Notes: generated by a model not told the origin, from the sequence alone. A DNA stretch of 64,000 nt from Nonomuraea africana (GCF_014873535.1 NZ_JADBEF010000001.1:7502001-7566000); one strand, 5' to 3'; counted from the first letter of the stretch, positions 8,209 through 15,811 are shown. Translations and numbers: made by a program.

Positions 8209-9624
8209 ATGGCCTCCTCGAAGAGGGCCGCCATGTCGCGGATGTCCTCGTCGGAGACGTAGGCGGCGCGGGCCCTGATCGGGTCGGGTGACGACTCCAG
8301 CCGTATGTAGGCGACGCCCGCGCCCTGGTGAGGGATGGGGGAGATGTGGTCGGCCAGCGCTCCCCTGTCTCGGGCTCCATCGCCGAGCACCATGTCGACC
8401 TGTTCGGACTCGTCGAGCCGGAGCGCGATCTTGTCGGGGAACAGGTTGCGGATGGTGATCACGTCCTTGCGCGGGTCCTGGAGAGCGGCCAGAACGCCCA
8501 CGCCGACCGCGCGACCTTGCGTCGTGAGGGTGGCCAGCGCGGCGGAGATGCGCTGCCGCAGTGCCCGATCGGACTGGTAGGCGGTCAGGAACGCGATCTC
8601 GTCGACCACGACCAGGACGAAGGGGTCTTGCACGGTGGGGACGTGGTCGCGCTGGACTCCGGCGAAGCGGCCGGCCCGCTCCTGCATGACCTTGACCGCC
8701 TCGTCGAGCAGGTCGGCGCAGTCGGCCGGGTCGGCGGCGTAGCGGTCGCCGAAGATGGCGCGGCCGAATGACAGCTCCATGAGCTTGGGATCCAAGGCCC
8801 AGACCTCCGCCAGCCCCGACCAGATGGCCGGGATGAGACCGCGGATCGCCGACCAGAGGATCGACCCCTTTCCCGCTCCCGTGGCGCCGGCGACCAGGAC
8901 GTGTGTGCCGTGCAGCTTGAGAAGCCACGGCTTGCCGTCCTCGGTCTGTCCGATCTCGACCGGTCCGACCGTGGCTGCCTCAGGCAGCGGTACGGCGGGC
9001 AGGGGTTCGGCGAGGGGATCGTGGCGCGGGAAGGTCAGCAGGAGTCGGCCCGCTCGTTCGACGCTGACCCGGCATGAAGGGGCGCCGAAGCCGTGCGCCA
9101 GGTGCTCGATGCGGTCGGCCCAGTCCTTCGCCGCCTGCCCGTCGAGCATCTTCACCGTGACCACGTCCGCCCACGACGTGCAGGTAACACGGAGCAGGCG
9201 GGGCAGGTAGTCGCGGCCCTTGATGTGACGGCCGAGTCCGGAGACGACCATGACGGGTTGCCAGTGGCGCCGGTAGACCCAGACGAGCCGCCACCATGCG
9301 AGGAGGCGATATCCGATCCAGGGGAGGACGATTTTGGGATAGGTGATCGCCCAGGGGACGACCAGGACGATCGGGACCGCGACGACGACCAGCGCCAGGC
9401 GCCAGCCGTACAGGCTGAAGATTCGTGCTGGGGGTGACGGCCACGGCCGAGGCGATGGGGTGCCGCCCAAAGGACCGGACGAGGCCGATGATCAGGCGGG
9501 CCGCGAAGATCACGATGGTGACGATCGCGGGGGTCTGAACGATGGCGGGGCGGAAGACGACGGCGGTGTCGGGGGTGGTGGAGACCAGGCCGGAGACCGG
9601 ATCGCCGGGCAGTTTCTTCAACAT
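8205..9624 (-). CDS. FtsK/SpoIIIE-type DNA transfer ATPase (Tra), frameshifted in N-terminal region
   Basis: Hexameric double-stranded-DNA pump that moves the element between mycelia. The frame from ATG 9624 encodes MLKKLPGDPVSG and a first membrane segment (AIVTIVIFAARLIIGLV). It then breaks at a run of five G (9430-9434, plus strand). The other frame, open from 9470, carries a second membrane segment (LALVVVAVPIVLVVPWAI) and the ATPase: Walker A GATGAGKGS, Walker B FVLVVVDEIAF and a sensor region. Removing one G joins the two into about 472 residues, the normal length, with natural hydrophobic N-terminus. So either one base was inserted or the run was misread. The gene overlaps rep downstream by four bases. 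Confidence 0.82.
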
Positions 9625-9709
9625 TAGGCTGGGGGCCTTCCTTGATGTGAGAACCCAGGGGAGAACCAGGGCCGCCGGAAGTTGGCGCTTCTGGCGGCCC
9701 GCTTGCAGA

Positions 9710-9964
9710 TCAGGGCTGCTTGGCGGCGCTGCGAAACATGCGCTCCACCGCGACGGCGAAGGCCGCGGCTTCCTTGGCCAGCTCGCGGGCGAACGTGACG
9801 TCGGCGGGGGTGACCTGGGTGCTGTGGGACGTGGTGACCAGGACCGAGATGGCGTCGAAGTCGAGGGCGAGGACCGGGGTCCTGCGCGGGTACGGGTGGG
9901 ACTTGGCGCTGGACGGGCCGCTCGACTTGAGGGTGATCACCGAGACCGGGCGAGGGCGCTTCAT
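9710..9964 (-). CDS. Small AICE protein of unknown function
   Basis: 84 residues, between tra and pra; its start overlaps the pra stop by four bases (9961-9964), so the two are co-translated. Contains RRTPVLALDFDAISVLVTTS and a helical C-terminus (ELAKEAAAFAVAVERMFR). Proteins of this size and position occur between tra and pra in pSAM2-like elements, but I know of no assigned function. Confidence 0.7.
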   Translation of the reverse strand: MKRPRPVSVITLKSSGPSSAKSHPYPRRTPVLALDFDAISVLVTTSHSTQVTPADVTFARELAKEAAAFAVAVERMFRSAAKQP

Positions 9965-10365
9965 GCCTGGTCCTTGGGCTTGGCGTGGGTGCGAGGAGCG
10001 CGCATCCCGGTCGCGCGGATCGAGTAGGCGAGGCGTCCGGTGTTCTGGGCGACGTACGGCGTGACGGTCATCCCCTCGAACTCCACGGGGACGATCGGGA
10101 GTCCGGGCGCTGCGGGCGGGGCAACGGGCTGGGTCGGGGCGAGGATCTTCACGGCCACGGTCTTCTGGGAGATCTTGGCGGCAGGGTCGGCGTCCATGAC
10201 GGCGACCTGCCAGACCAGCTCTCCCGTGACCTTGTCCTTGGCGAAGACGGTGCGGCCGTTGGCCGAGGCGTCGAAGTCCTTGACCTGCTCGACCTCGCCG
10301 ACGAGGTAGCAGCCGTGAGGGAAGACCTGGTCGAAGCCGATGGGGATGGGGCCTTGAATGGCCAT
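9961..10365 (-). CDS. pra: Plasmid replication, integration and excision activator (Pra-like)
   Basis: 134 residues from ATG 10365, preceded by AGGAGG nine bases upstream; an upstream ATG at 10443 would run through the operator region and is not used. The start MAIQGPIPIGFDQVFPHGC and the later GELVWQVAVMDADPAAK are characteristic of the AICE family annotated as Pra, which in pSAM2 switches on rep, xis and int. It begins the operon reading pra - small gene - tra - rep - xis - int, all with overlapping or closely spaced ends. Three CTAGGGGG-type motifs lie just upstream (10383-10480), the likely switch of the element. Confidence 0.8.
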   Translation of the reverse strand: MAIQGPIPIGFDQVFPHGCYLVGEVEQVKDFDASANGRTVFAKDKVTGELVWQVAVMDADPAAKISQKTVAVKILAPTQPVAPPAAPGLPIVPVEFEGMTVTPYVAQNTGRLAYSIRATGMRAPRTHAKPKDQA

Positions 10366-10382
10366 CGTTCTCAACCTCCTGT

Positions 10383-10480
10383 GTATCCCCCTAGACAGTT
10401 GCGGCCGTCCGCTCTCCTGTTGAGTGTCTAGGGGGCTATGCACTGAAGGTAAATCGACTATCTAGGGCTGTCTAGGGGGG
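10383..10480. promoter_or_regulatory. pra promoter region with three CTAGGGGG-type motifs
   Basis: TGTCTAGGGGGCTAT at 10425-10439, a reverse copy with GGATA end at 10383-10397, and TGTCTAGGGGGG at 10469-10480; a weaker TATCTAGGG lies at 10459. The first two face each other across 27 bp. The exact 15-mer recurs at 12982-12996, and variants lie at 12186-12226. Likely operators for an element-encoded regulator. Confidence 0.6.
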
Positions 10481-10492
10481 TGGACGATTTAC

Positions 10493-11320
10493 TTAGGCGA
10501 ATGTCCAGTAAGCCGCGGTGGCGTCATCGAAGATCTTGCCGCGCCTCCAGCGGCTGCCATCTAGGTCGGACCGTTCGGCGGCGCGGACCTGGCGGATGAG
10601 CTCGTCGGGACCATCGTGTTCGAGAAGGTCGAGGCACTGTCGCCACGTGGCCAGGTGAAAGCGATCGACCAGCCGCGAGGCGCCGTCGCTCAAGATGGCA
10701 GCGGCCTGGATCTGGTCGACGGGCGCGGAGCCGGTCAACGCCTGCTCAGCCGCGTGCGGGTTGGTGGCGGCGACCCAGAAACCGCCATCGATGTTGCGGT
10801 GTCCGCGCATGGTGCTCATGTAGACGCTGAGTGCGTCGCTGTGCTGCGGTGTGCCGCCGATCGCCTCGTTCATCGGCCCGCGGTACTGCTTGCCAACGAT
10901 GGACTCGCGCTCATCGCAGATCACCATGGGTTCGGCGCCGACGATGTCGAGGACGAGAACAGAGTCGGCCAGGATCAGCCAGTCCAGGGTGTCTCCGGTA
11001 CGGCGCAGCATCACCACGGTCGCCGAGGGCGTGCCGGGATGATCGAGGTCGCATGTGTCGTGCTGCGCGGCGGTTTCCTTGATTCCGACAGCCAGGATCT
11101 CGGTCAGCGGACCAGTGTTCTGCGTGATCCCCGCGACCAGGGCGGAACCCAGCGTGTGGGAGAACCAAGCCACGCCGTGCGCGCACCCGGATTCCAGGTC
11201 GGACGGGGTGCCGGCGCCGTCCAGGAGGACGACAGCGTTCGGGGTGGCGCCGATGAAATCCTCATTGGGACGGTCCGGATAAGCGGGTTCGGTCGCGAGG
11301 GTTAGGCGCACGTCAGTCAT
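10493..11320 (-). CDS. PP2C-like protein (phosphatase-fold), partner of the HTH-sensor gene
   Basis: 275 residues from ATG 11320. The layout is that of a PP2C/SpoIIE-type fold: RPNEDFIGATPNAVVLLDGAG near the N-terminus (metal Asp), TPSATVVMLRR and LDWLILADSVLVL in the middle, AAILSDGASRL, and KIFDDATAAYWTF at the end. The metal-binding aspartates of classic PP2C enzymes are at least partly kept (NED, LLDGAG, LSDG, FDDAT), so activity is plausible but unproven. Its start overlaps the stop of the HTH-sensor gene by eight bases (11313-11320), indicating co-translation. It sits between that gene and the pra control region, suggesting a role in setting the element's state. Confidence 0.65.
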   Translation of the reverse strand: MTDVRLTLATEPAYPDRPNEDFIGATPNAVVLLDGAGTPSDLESGCAHGVAWFSHTLGSALVAGITQNTGPLTEILAVGIKETAAQHDTCDLDHPGTPSATVVMLRRTGDTLDWLILADSVLVLDIVGAEPMVICDERESIVGKQYRGPMNEAIGGTPQHSDALSVYMSTMRGHRNIDGGFWVAATNPHAAEQALTGSAPVDQIQAAAILSDGASRLVDRFHLATWRQCLDLLEHDGPDELIRQVRAAERSDLDGSRWRRGKIFDDATAAYWTFA

Positions 11321-12155
11321 CCTCGTGTCGGTAGAGGGGGCTGGCCAGGGCGGTGCGAACGGGCTCGTCTGTCTCGGGGTCGTACTCGACGCTGACGACG
11401 GTGGAGAACCGCTTGTCGCCGACCTGGCCCCAGAAGGTGGCGATCTCGGAGGTCAAGAGATCGACGACGCCGAGCGAGCCGTTGGTCCTGATGCCCGCGA
11501 TGGCGAGGAAGGTCCCGTTGCCGTCAGGGCGGGGGAGTCGTCCGAAGTACGCCGAGTCGGTGGGCTGCTCGGGGTCGAACTGGGTGCCGGTGCGGTAGAT
11601 GGCGCCGGTCCTCGTGTCCCGGAGCAGCCAGCCGAGGTCGTCACGCTCCCAGCGGATGACGGGGTCGGTGTCGTAAGCCGTGTGCATCGCCTCGGACATG
11701 CGGGGGCCGCAGACGACGATCAGGTTCGGCCGGTTGAGATCGATGATGCCGTCAATGGTGACCTTGTCGGTCTCGACTGCCAAGCCGAACGACTTGGCCA
11801 GGTCTTCCAGACGCTGACCCGACCGCATGTCGTCAAGGGCCAGGACGGGCCGCTTCTTCTCCGGGTCAAGCCGGAGCGGGGTGACCACGGTGACCGTACC
11901 GGTGCCAAGGAACCCGCCCTCAGGCGCGGGGCCAGTGTGCTTGATCTGGTGGATACGCCCGCGCGAGAGGCCGGCTTGCTGCGCGATCTGCGCGTAGGAG
12001 ATGCCTTGCGCGTGAAGCTCCTGGATCACCCGGCGGCGCAGCCTGGCCAGCTCGGTCACTTCCTGCTGCGCCGCGCTCAGTCGCTCGGTGGCCTGGCGGA
12101 TCAGAAGGTACGGGTCCTCAATCGCGGCGATCCGCTCAAGGTCACTCGGTGGCAC
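11313..12155 (-). CDS. HTH regulator with C-terminal sensor-like domain of unknown type
   Basis: 280 residues from GTG 12155; the ATG at 12431 would read through the palindromic control region. Residues 1-70 are helical and contain a sigma-like helix-turn-helix (GISYAQIAQQAGLSRGRIHQIKH). Residues 100-280 form an alpha/beta domain with NLIVVCGPRMSEAM, GWLLRDTRTGAIYR, AYFGRLPRPDGNGTF and KRFSTVVSVEYDP. I have seen this pairing repeatedly in actinomycete integrative elements but know no function; the CGPR segment looks like a nucleotide or ligand pocket (inference). It is coupled to the PP2C-like gene downstream, and its promoter carries a CTAGGCCCCTAG palindrome. Candidate regulator of the shared motif. 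Confidence 0.7.
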   Translation of the reverse strand: MPPSDLERIAAIEDPYLLIRQATERLSAAQQEVTELARLRRRVIQELHAQGISYAQIAQQAGLSRGRIHQIKHTGPAPEGGFLGTGTVTVVTPLRLDPEKKRPVLALDDMRSGQRLEDLAKSFGLAVETDKVTIDGIIDLNRPNLIVVCGPRMSEAMHTAYDTDPVIRWERDDLGWLLRDTRTGAIYRTGTQFDPEQPTDSAYFGRLPRPDGNGTFLAIAGIRTNGSLGVVDLLTSEIATFWGQVGDKRFSTVVSVEYDPETDEPVRTALASPLYRHEDD

Positions 12156-12185
12156 GGTGGTTCCCTTTCCATGGTGCTCCGCCGA

Positions 12186-12226
12186 GTCTAGGCCCCTAGA
12201 CGAAATGCCGTCTATCCCCCTCGACA
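12186..12226. promoter_or_regulatory. Operator-like motifs upstream of the HTH-sensor gene
   Basis: Palindrome GTCTAGG-cc-CCTAGAC at 12186-12201 and a variant TATCCCCCTCGACA at 12213-12226 (reverse form of the element's CTAGGGGG motif), 31 bp upstream of the GTG at 12155. Suggests autoregulation together with pra and the anti-sigma-type gene. Confidence 0.55.
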
Positions 12227-12301
12227 AGACGGATTTGAGCGTTTCGCCGGTAATTCGACTTACTGCCCGGATCGCTGACCGCCGTTTGGGGACGCCCCGC
12301 G

Positions 12302-12562
12302 TCAACGTGCCCGACCGGTCAAGAGGGCTATCCACAGCCTGTGGGTTTCCGCCCAGACGGCCCGCCTGGACTCTGCGGCCCGTTCTCCTTGGGCGGTTCT
12401 GCGGAGATAGTACAGACCGCCCGAGCCGCACAGTTCGTACACGGGCCGCCTACAGTCACAGGTCCACTCGACCACGCGAACCCGCCCGTCTCGCCGGGGA
12501 GTCTGCCAGTCGATCTCTCGGTACTCGGGCCGCAGGGGCGCCGGGTGTGGAGCGAAGCACAT
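12302..12562 (-). CDS. Small conserved Cys-x-Cys protein of unknown function
   Basis: 86 residues; its ATG (12560-12562) overlaps the stop of the upstream ATPase gene as TGATG, so it is translationally coupled. The pattern RVRVVEWTCDCRRPVYELCGSGG followed by LYYLRR matches the protein at 1422-1709. Coupling to an anti-sigma-type ATPase suggests that it could act with it, in the position DUF397 proteins take in AbaA/WhiJ-type clusters, although it is not DUF397-like. No known family is recognised. Confidence 0.7.
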   Translation of the reverse strand: MCFAPHPAPLRPEYREIDWQTPRRDGRVRVVEWTCDCRRPVYELCGSGGLYYLRRTAQGERAAESRRAVWAETHRLWIALLTGRAR

Positions 12563-12969
12563 CAGGACCGCACCATGGCGAAGGGCACCGCTTCCAGGAC
12601 GGCCCACACGGTTCGTCCGTTCTCGTCGCCGACCACGCCCCACTTCGTGGACAGGCCCGAGACCAGCGCCAGGCCCCGCCCGCCCATCTCGGTCGGAGAC
12701 AGCGGGAGCAGCCGAGGGGAGCGCAGGCCGCCCTCATCCTGTACGGCCAGACCCAAGGTCGAGCCGATGACTTCGAGGGAGACGATGAAGCGGCCCCCAG
12801 GGCGACCGCTGTTGGTGTGCCGTACGGCGTTGGTCGCCAGCTCGCTCACGATGAGGACGGCGTCATCGAGGTCTGGCCAGGTCGGGAGGAAGGCGGTGAC
12901 GAAGCGGCGAGCTTCGAGCACCGAGATGGCCGAGCCGAGGAACACTCGGGTCACGCGCCAGGAGGACAT
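12562..12969 (-). CDS. Anti-sigma-factor-type ATP-binding protein (RsbW-like GHKL ATPase)
   Basis: 135 residues. A single HATPase_c domain: N-box ELATNAVRHTNSG, G1-type DEGG and G2-type MGGRGLALV. There is no dimerisation or phosphoacceptor domain. Such stand-alone ATPases in actinomycetes act as anti-sigma kinases or partners of XRE/DUF5753 regulators; the XRE/DUF5753 gene lies immediately upstream at 13060, as in AbaA/WhiJ clusters of Streptomyces. The start at 12969 lies 12 bp after a copy of the element's 15-bp motif (12982-12996), so it belongs to the same regulon by inference. Confidence 0.8.
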   Translation of the reverse strand: MSSWRVTRVFLGSAISVLEARRFVTAFLPTWPDLDDAVLIVSELATNAVRHTNSGRPGGRFIVSLEVIGSTLGLAVQDEGGLRSPRLLPLSPTEMGGRGLALVSGLSTKWGVVGDENGRTVWAVLEAVPFAMVRS

Positions 12970-12981
12970 GGACGGCTCCGA

Positions 12982-12996
12982 TGTCTAGGGGGCTAT
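12982..12996. promoter_or_regulatory. Copy of the 15-bp motif TGTCTAGGGGGCTAT
   Basis: Identical over all 15 bases to 10425-10439 in front of pra. It lies just upstream of the ATPase gene start at 12969. Confidence 0.6.
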
Positions 12997-13059
12997 ACAT
13001 CCTGCCGTCAGCGTATGAGCCACCATGCGAGGACTCAAGTTATTCCACTTATAAATAAG

Positions 13060-13899
13060 TCACTTCGGCTGAGTGTCGAGTTGCCGGAACTCCGCGGCGA
13101 CGCGACCAAGCAGCGACCGGAGCTCCTCCCCGTAGACCGCGACCCCAGCAAACGCCTCGAAGGTCTCAACATGAACGCGCACGTCCTCGACGTCGGTCAA
13201 GGTGTGCTCAGCGGTCAGGCTCTCCACCATGCTGGCCGAGCCATCGAAGATCGTGAACCCGTGGAGAGGGAAGCGCGGCACCTGCACCGACCAAGGAACG
13301 ACACCGACCCGCACGTGCGGCAGCGTGGACGCTTGACCCAGTCGATCAAGCTGCGCCTGCATCAGGGAGGCCGGCCCTGGCCAAGTCCTCACAGCCCCCT
13401 CCGTGAGAACGAACGAGAACTCCCGCCCTGGCTGGAAGAGGATGCTTTGCATCTCGACGCGCACAGCCGCGGCCCGGGACACGGCCTCTTCATCGACGTC
13501 CCTCCCAATCGAGAGAGCCAACCGCGCATACTCGGCCGTCTGGAGCAGGGCCGGAATCATTGCCGATTGGAACGAGGCCACCCGATGCGCCGCTCGCATG
13601 CGGGCTGCGTTCGCCGACTCTCGACCCGCCAAGCCACCCTTCAGCCGCGAGACCTCCTCCCGCAGGCGTGCGAGCAGAGCATCCAACGCGGCTCGCGTCT
13701 CCCTGGAAAGCTCCAGAGCTTCTACGAGACGCTCAACCGTCTCAGGCAGCGGAAGCAGCTGGCCCGTTTCGATCTGCGAGATCGTCGGCTGAGTCACGCC
13801 AGCCCGCGAAGCCAGATCCTTGCCGGTGAGCCCGGCATCCTTGCGTAGTCGTCGGAGCAACTCACCCAGTGCCCGCAGGCGGTCTCGACGATCGTCCAC
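13060..13899 (-). CDS. XRE-family regulator with DUF5753 domain
   Basis: 279 residues. Residues 8-65 are an HTH_31-type domain (LGELLRRLRKDAGLTGKDLA, GVTQPTISQIETGQ). Residues 95-275 are DUF5753: FQSAMIPALLQTAEYARL, VEMQSILFQPGREFSFVLTE, LPHVRVGVVPW and GFTIFDGSASMVESLTAEHT. This is the WhiJ-like class, usually encoded next to a small ATPase and a DUF397 protein; here the ATPase lies downstream. A palindrome close to TGATCCAGATCAC lies 41 bp upstream. In Streptomyces such systems influence development and antibiotic production. Its role in the element is unknown. Confidence 0.88.
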   Translation of the reverse strand: MDDRRDRLRALGELLRRLRKDAGLTGKDLASRAGVTQPTISQIETGQLLPLPETVERLVEALELSRETRAALDALLARLREEVSRLKGGLAGRESANAARMRAAHRVASFQSAMIPALLQTAEYARLALSIGRDVDEEAVSRAAAVRVEMQSILFQPGREFSFVLTEGAVRTWPGPASLMQAQLDRLGQASTLPHVRVGVVPWSVQVPRFPLHGFTIFDGSASMVESLTAEHTLTDVEDVRVHVETFEAFAGVAVYGEELRSLLGRVAAEFRQLDTQPK

Positions 13900-13939
13900 A
13901 TCCAGCGTTCTACCACCCGCAAGACGATCGGTTCAGACG

Positions 13940-13953
13940 CTGATCCAGATCAC
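13940..13953. promoter_or_regulatory. Palindrome CTGATCCAGATCAC upstream of XRE/DUF5753 gene
   Basis: Matches, as reverse complement, the palindrome upstream of the other XRE gene (1302-1315). Possible operator. Confidence 0.35.
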
Positions 13954-14078
13954 TGCCGAATTGTTCTCATGGGGTATCAAGGCAGCGGCGCACGCGCCGC
14001 CGCGCGACCCTGCGCTCGGCCGCACGCTGCGCGTGCGGCCTGGGGGCCGTTCTCGCGCACGGCCGTGCTCGGGCCGCA

Positions 14079-15296
14079 CTACTTACGCCGCTTCTTGCGG
14101 GCACGCGTAGGTTTTCGCTCGTGTCCCGGCTTAATCGCCACCCGTTCTCCCGGCGACATACTTTCAAGGCGGGGCACCCGTCGCGCACGCCACCCCCACC
14201 ACCACCGGGCGACAGGCCACTCCGGTGCAAGAGTCTCGTCTCGCCACCGAGTCGGCTTGAAGGAGCGGTAAAGTTCTCCCTCCGCTCCCTCAATCTGAGG
14301 CAGGGGCCCTTCACGCATGAACGGCCTCTCTGGCGCAGGCGGGACTCGCAAACCTTGGGTGATCTTACGAGACGGCCGCTCAAAAGCCCATCTTGATGCA
14401 CCCGCGATGATCTCACGATTAACCTCAGCCGTTTCAACATAGTCGAGGACAGGCGGACCATAAGGACGCAGATCTGGATGGAACAGAACCAGTAGATCTG
14501 ACGGACTGAGGGGATACATCACAACGCCTGCTGACTCCACCCCTGCACGTTCACCGCGCGGCGAACCCGGTCCGCCGAGGATGATGACTGGCTCATCGCA
14601 AGTGACAAGAATGGGGGGCGTTTCATAGACTGCCCAACTTCGCTGAAACAAGCGTTCGCCGATGACCTCTGCCATCTGACCAGAGCTTGCGATGACCGAT
14701 GCGATCGGCTTTTCGGCCCGCACATGGCCTGCCTGTAGATCGTCGAGGAACTCCCGATGTATCGCCACGGTTTCAGGTGTCGGATCAACTCCATGATCAA
14801 GGAGCCTGGCCCGAATCCCGTCATCGGTAACCCGGGAGTACTGCAGTCGGTAAAGGTCGGTGAGCAGCTCTTGCTGCTCGGCCCGGAAAGCCTTCCCACG
14901 GGTAATACTGAGAGCTAGGTGCCACACAAAGAATGCAAACCGTTCGGGATCAAGAGTCCGAGCATCTCGATACTTAATAAGATCGTCGATGGCATTCTTT
15001 GCGTTGTCTTCTACTTGGCTCAGTATTGTCTCGAACAGCAGTGGCGGCACCTCATCAGCATTGACATCAGGGTGCTCAATGCGATAAAAGTCTGTTTCTC
15101 GAGCGGCCCCCTCAGGCGAACTGAGGTAACTGCGAGGATCATCCACCACAGTCACGCGCACCTTAGAATCTTCAGCCCATCGGCGAAGGTATGAAGCCGG
15201 AACGAGATGATGCTTCCTCGGCGGTGATCCTTCAGCGTTCCGGCGTGCCTGCTCAACAAGGCGTCGAATCTCCAGAGGATACTTCTTACGCTTCAT
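14079..15296 (-). CDS. DUF4238 domain-containing protein (element cargo)
   Basis: 405 residues. The N-terminus has the DUF4238 signature KHHLVPASYLRRWA, followed by a helical core (FFVWHLALSITRGKAFRAEQQELL) and ILVTCDEPVIIL with MYPLSPSDLLVLFHP typical of the C-terminal half of the family. The tail is basic (RKPTRARKKRRK). DUF4238 proteins are often found on mobile elements and have been suspected of defence or nuclease roles from context only; the His-His-x-x-Pro motif could bind metal. Its start overlaps the end of the small gene at 15286-15522 by 11 bases, making a two-gene cargo unit at the end of the element. Lower GC and different codon use than the transfer genes suggest separate origin. 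Confidence 0.8.
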   Translation of the reverse strand: MKRKKYPLEIRRLVEQARRNAEGSPPRKHHLVPASYLRRWAEDSKVRVTVVDDPRSYLSSPEGAARETDFYRIEHPDVNADEVPPLLFETILSQVEDNAKNAIDDLIKYRDARTLDPERFAFFVWHLALSITRGKAFRAEQQELLTDLYRLQYSRVTDDGIRARLLDHGVDPTPETVAIHREFLDDLQAGHVRAEKPIASVIASSGQMAEVIGERLFQRSWAVYETPPILVTCDEPVIILGGPGSPRGERAGVESAGVVMYPLSPSDLLVLFHPDLRPYGPPVLDYVETAEVNREIIAGASRWAFERPSRKITQGLRVPPAPERPFMREGPLPQIEGAEGELYRSFKPTRWRDETLAPEWPVARWWWGWRARRVPRLESMSPGERVAIKPGHERKPTRARKKRRK

Positions 15297-15522
15297 CGTA
15301 AGCCCCAGTGATACTCTCGTACGCCTTTTCTTCAGACTTCACTTCAAGATAGGCTTTGCCATCAATATCCTCGAATATTTCCGAGGGATTGTCGGGGACA
15401 AGAACGTTCCAATGCGACTTCCCTGTGGATGAAATAAGCATTTCATCCACGATGCGGTCAGTTCTACGGACAAGCCGACGGACGACCTTGAAAAAGTCCT
15501 TCACATCACACTTGTTGAGCAT
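15286..15522 (-). CDS. Small acidic protein upstream of the DUF4238 gene
   Basis: 78 residues from ATG 15522; the longer frame to 15630 looks non-coding. MLNKCDVKDFFKVVRRLVRRTDRIVDEMLIS, with an acidic C-terminus (SEIFEDIDGKAYLEVKSEEKAYE). No family recognised. It overlaps the DUF4238 gene and is presumably co-translated with it. It may be an intact small partner or the 3' remnant of a longer gene: its start has no good ribosome site and lies near the element end. Confidence 0.5.
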   Translation of the reverse strand: MLNKCDVKDFFKVVRRLVRRTDRIVDEMLISSTGKSHWNVLVPDNPSEIFEDIDGKAYLEVKSEEKAYESITGAYDEA

Positions 15523-15642
15523 GGGGCCGGGCTGCCAGCATCCCCGGCGTCGTGCCCGATCGCCTACGGCTTGGCGCACCAAGCTGTACCCATGCGGGGA
15601 GGCGCGGCGCAATGCCGGAAACCGTCCCAACGAGGGTACCGC

Positions 15643-15663
15643 CGTGCCCGTCGCGTGCCCGAT
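15643..15663. promoter_or_regulatory. Putative integrase arm-type repeat (right end of element 1)
   Basis: Two CGTGCCCG copies 11 bp apart, 20 of 21 bases identical to 5180-5200 at the other end of element 1; 97 bp from att2. Confidence 0.5.
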
Positions 15664-15759
15664 GGGGCTGGAAACAAGGGGGAACAGCGGTGCATCACGG
15701 GGAATGCGATCAGTGCTGTGAGCTGCGTCTTCGCTGGTTGGATGAGATCGGCGTGCGTC

Positions 15760-15804
15760 TTTGCAAGCAGGAAGTCAGGAGTTCGAATCTCCTAGGCTCC
15801 ACCA
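15760..15804 (+). other. att2: tRNA-Ala(TGC) 3'-half copy
   Basis: Same 3' half as att1 with one change in the variable loop (GAAGTC for GATGTC) and with the complete CCA end (ACCA). No 5' half is present. It separates elements 1 and 2. Confidence 0.88.
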
Positions 15805-15811
15805 GGTAGAA

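Larger units (their letters stand above)
5056..15804. mobile_element. Actinomycete integrative element 1 (AICE) in tRNA-Ala(TGC)
   Basis: Bounded by att1 and att2, 10.7 kb. Gene order from att1: int - xis - repSA-like - ftsK-like tra - small gene - pra, then a regulatory block and a two-gene cargo. This is the standard AICE plan known from pSAM2 and relatives: integrate by a tyrosine recombinase, replicate by rolling circle, and transfer double-stranded DNA with one FtsK-type pump. Inward-facing CGTGCCCG repeats near both ends (5180 and 15643) support these borders. The integrase and tra genes each carry a one-base frameshift, so mobility is doubtful. Confidence 0.85.

Noticed and set aside
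6589..8928. 779-residue version of the initiator
   Set aside because: The first 240 residues are antiparallel-frame read-through of tra (Arg/Pro-rich); GTG 8208 overlaps the tra stop in the usual AICE manner.
15523..15809. Plus-strand frame 15552-15809 ending in the att site
   Set aside because: Its end is translated tRNA sequence (LCKQEVRSSNLLGS), a common artefact at tRNA 3' ends.
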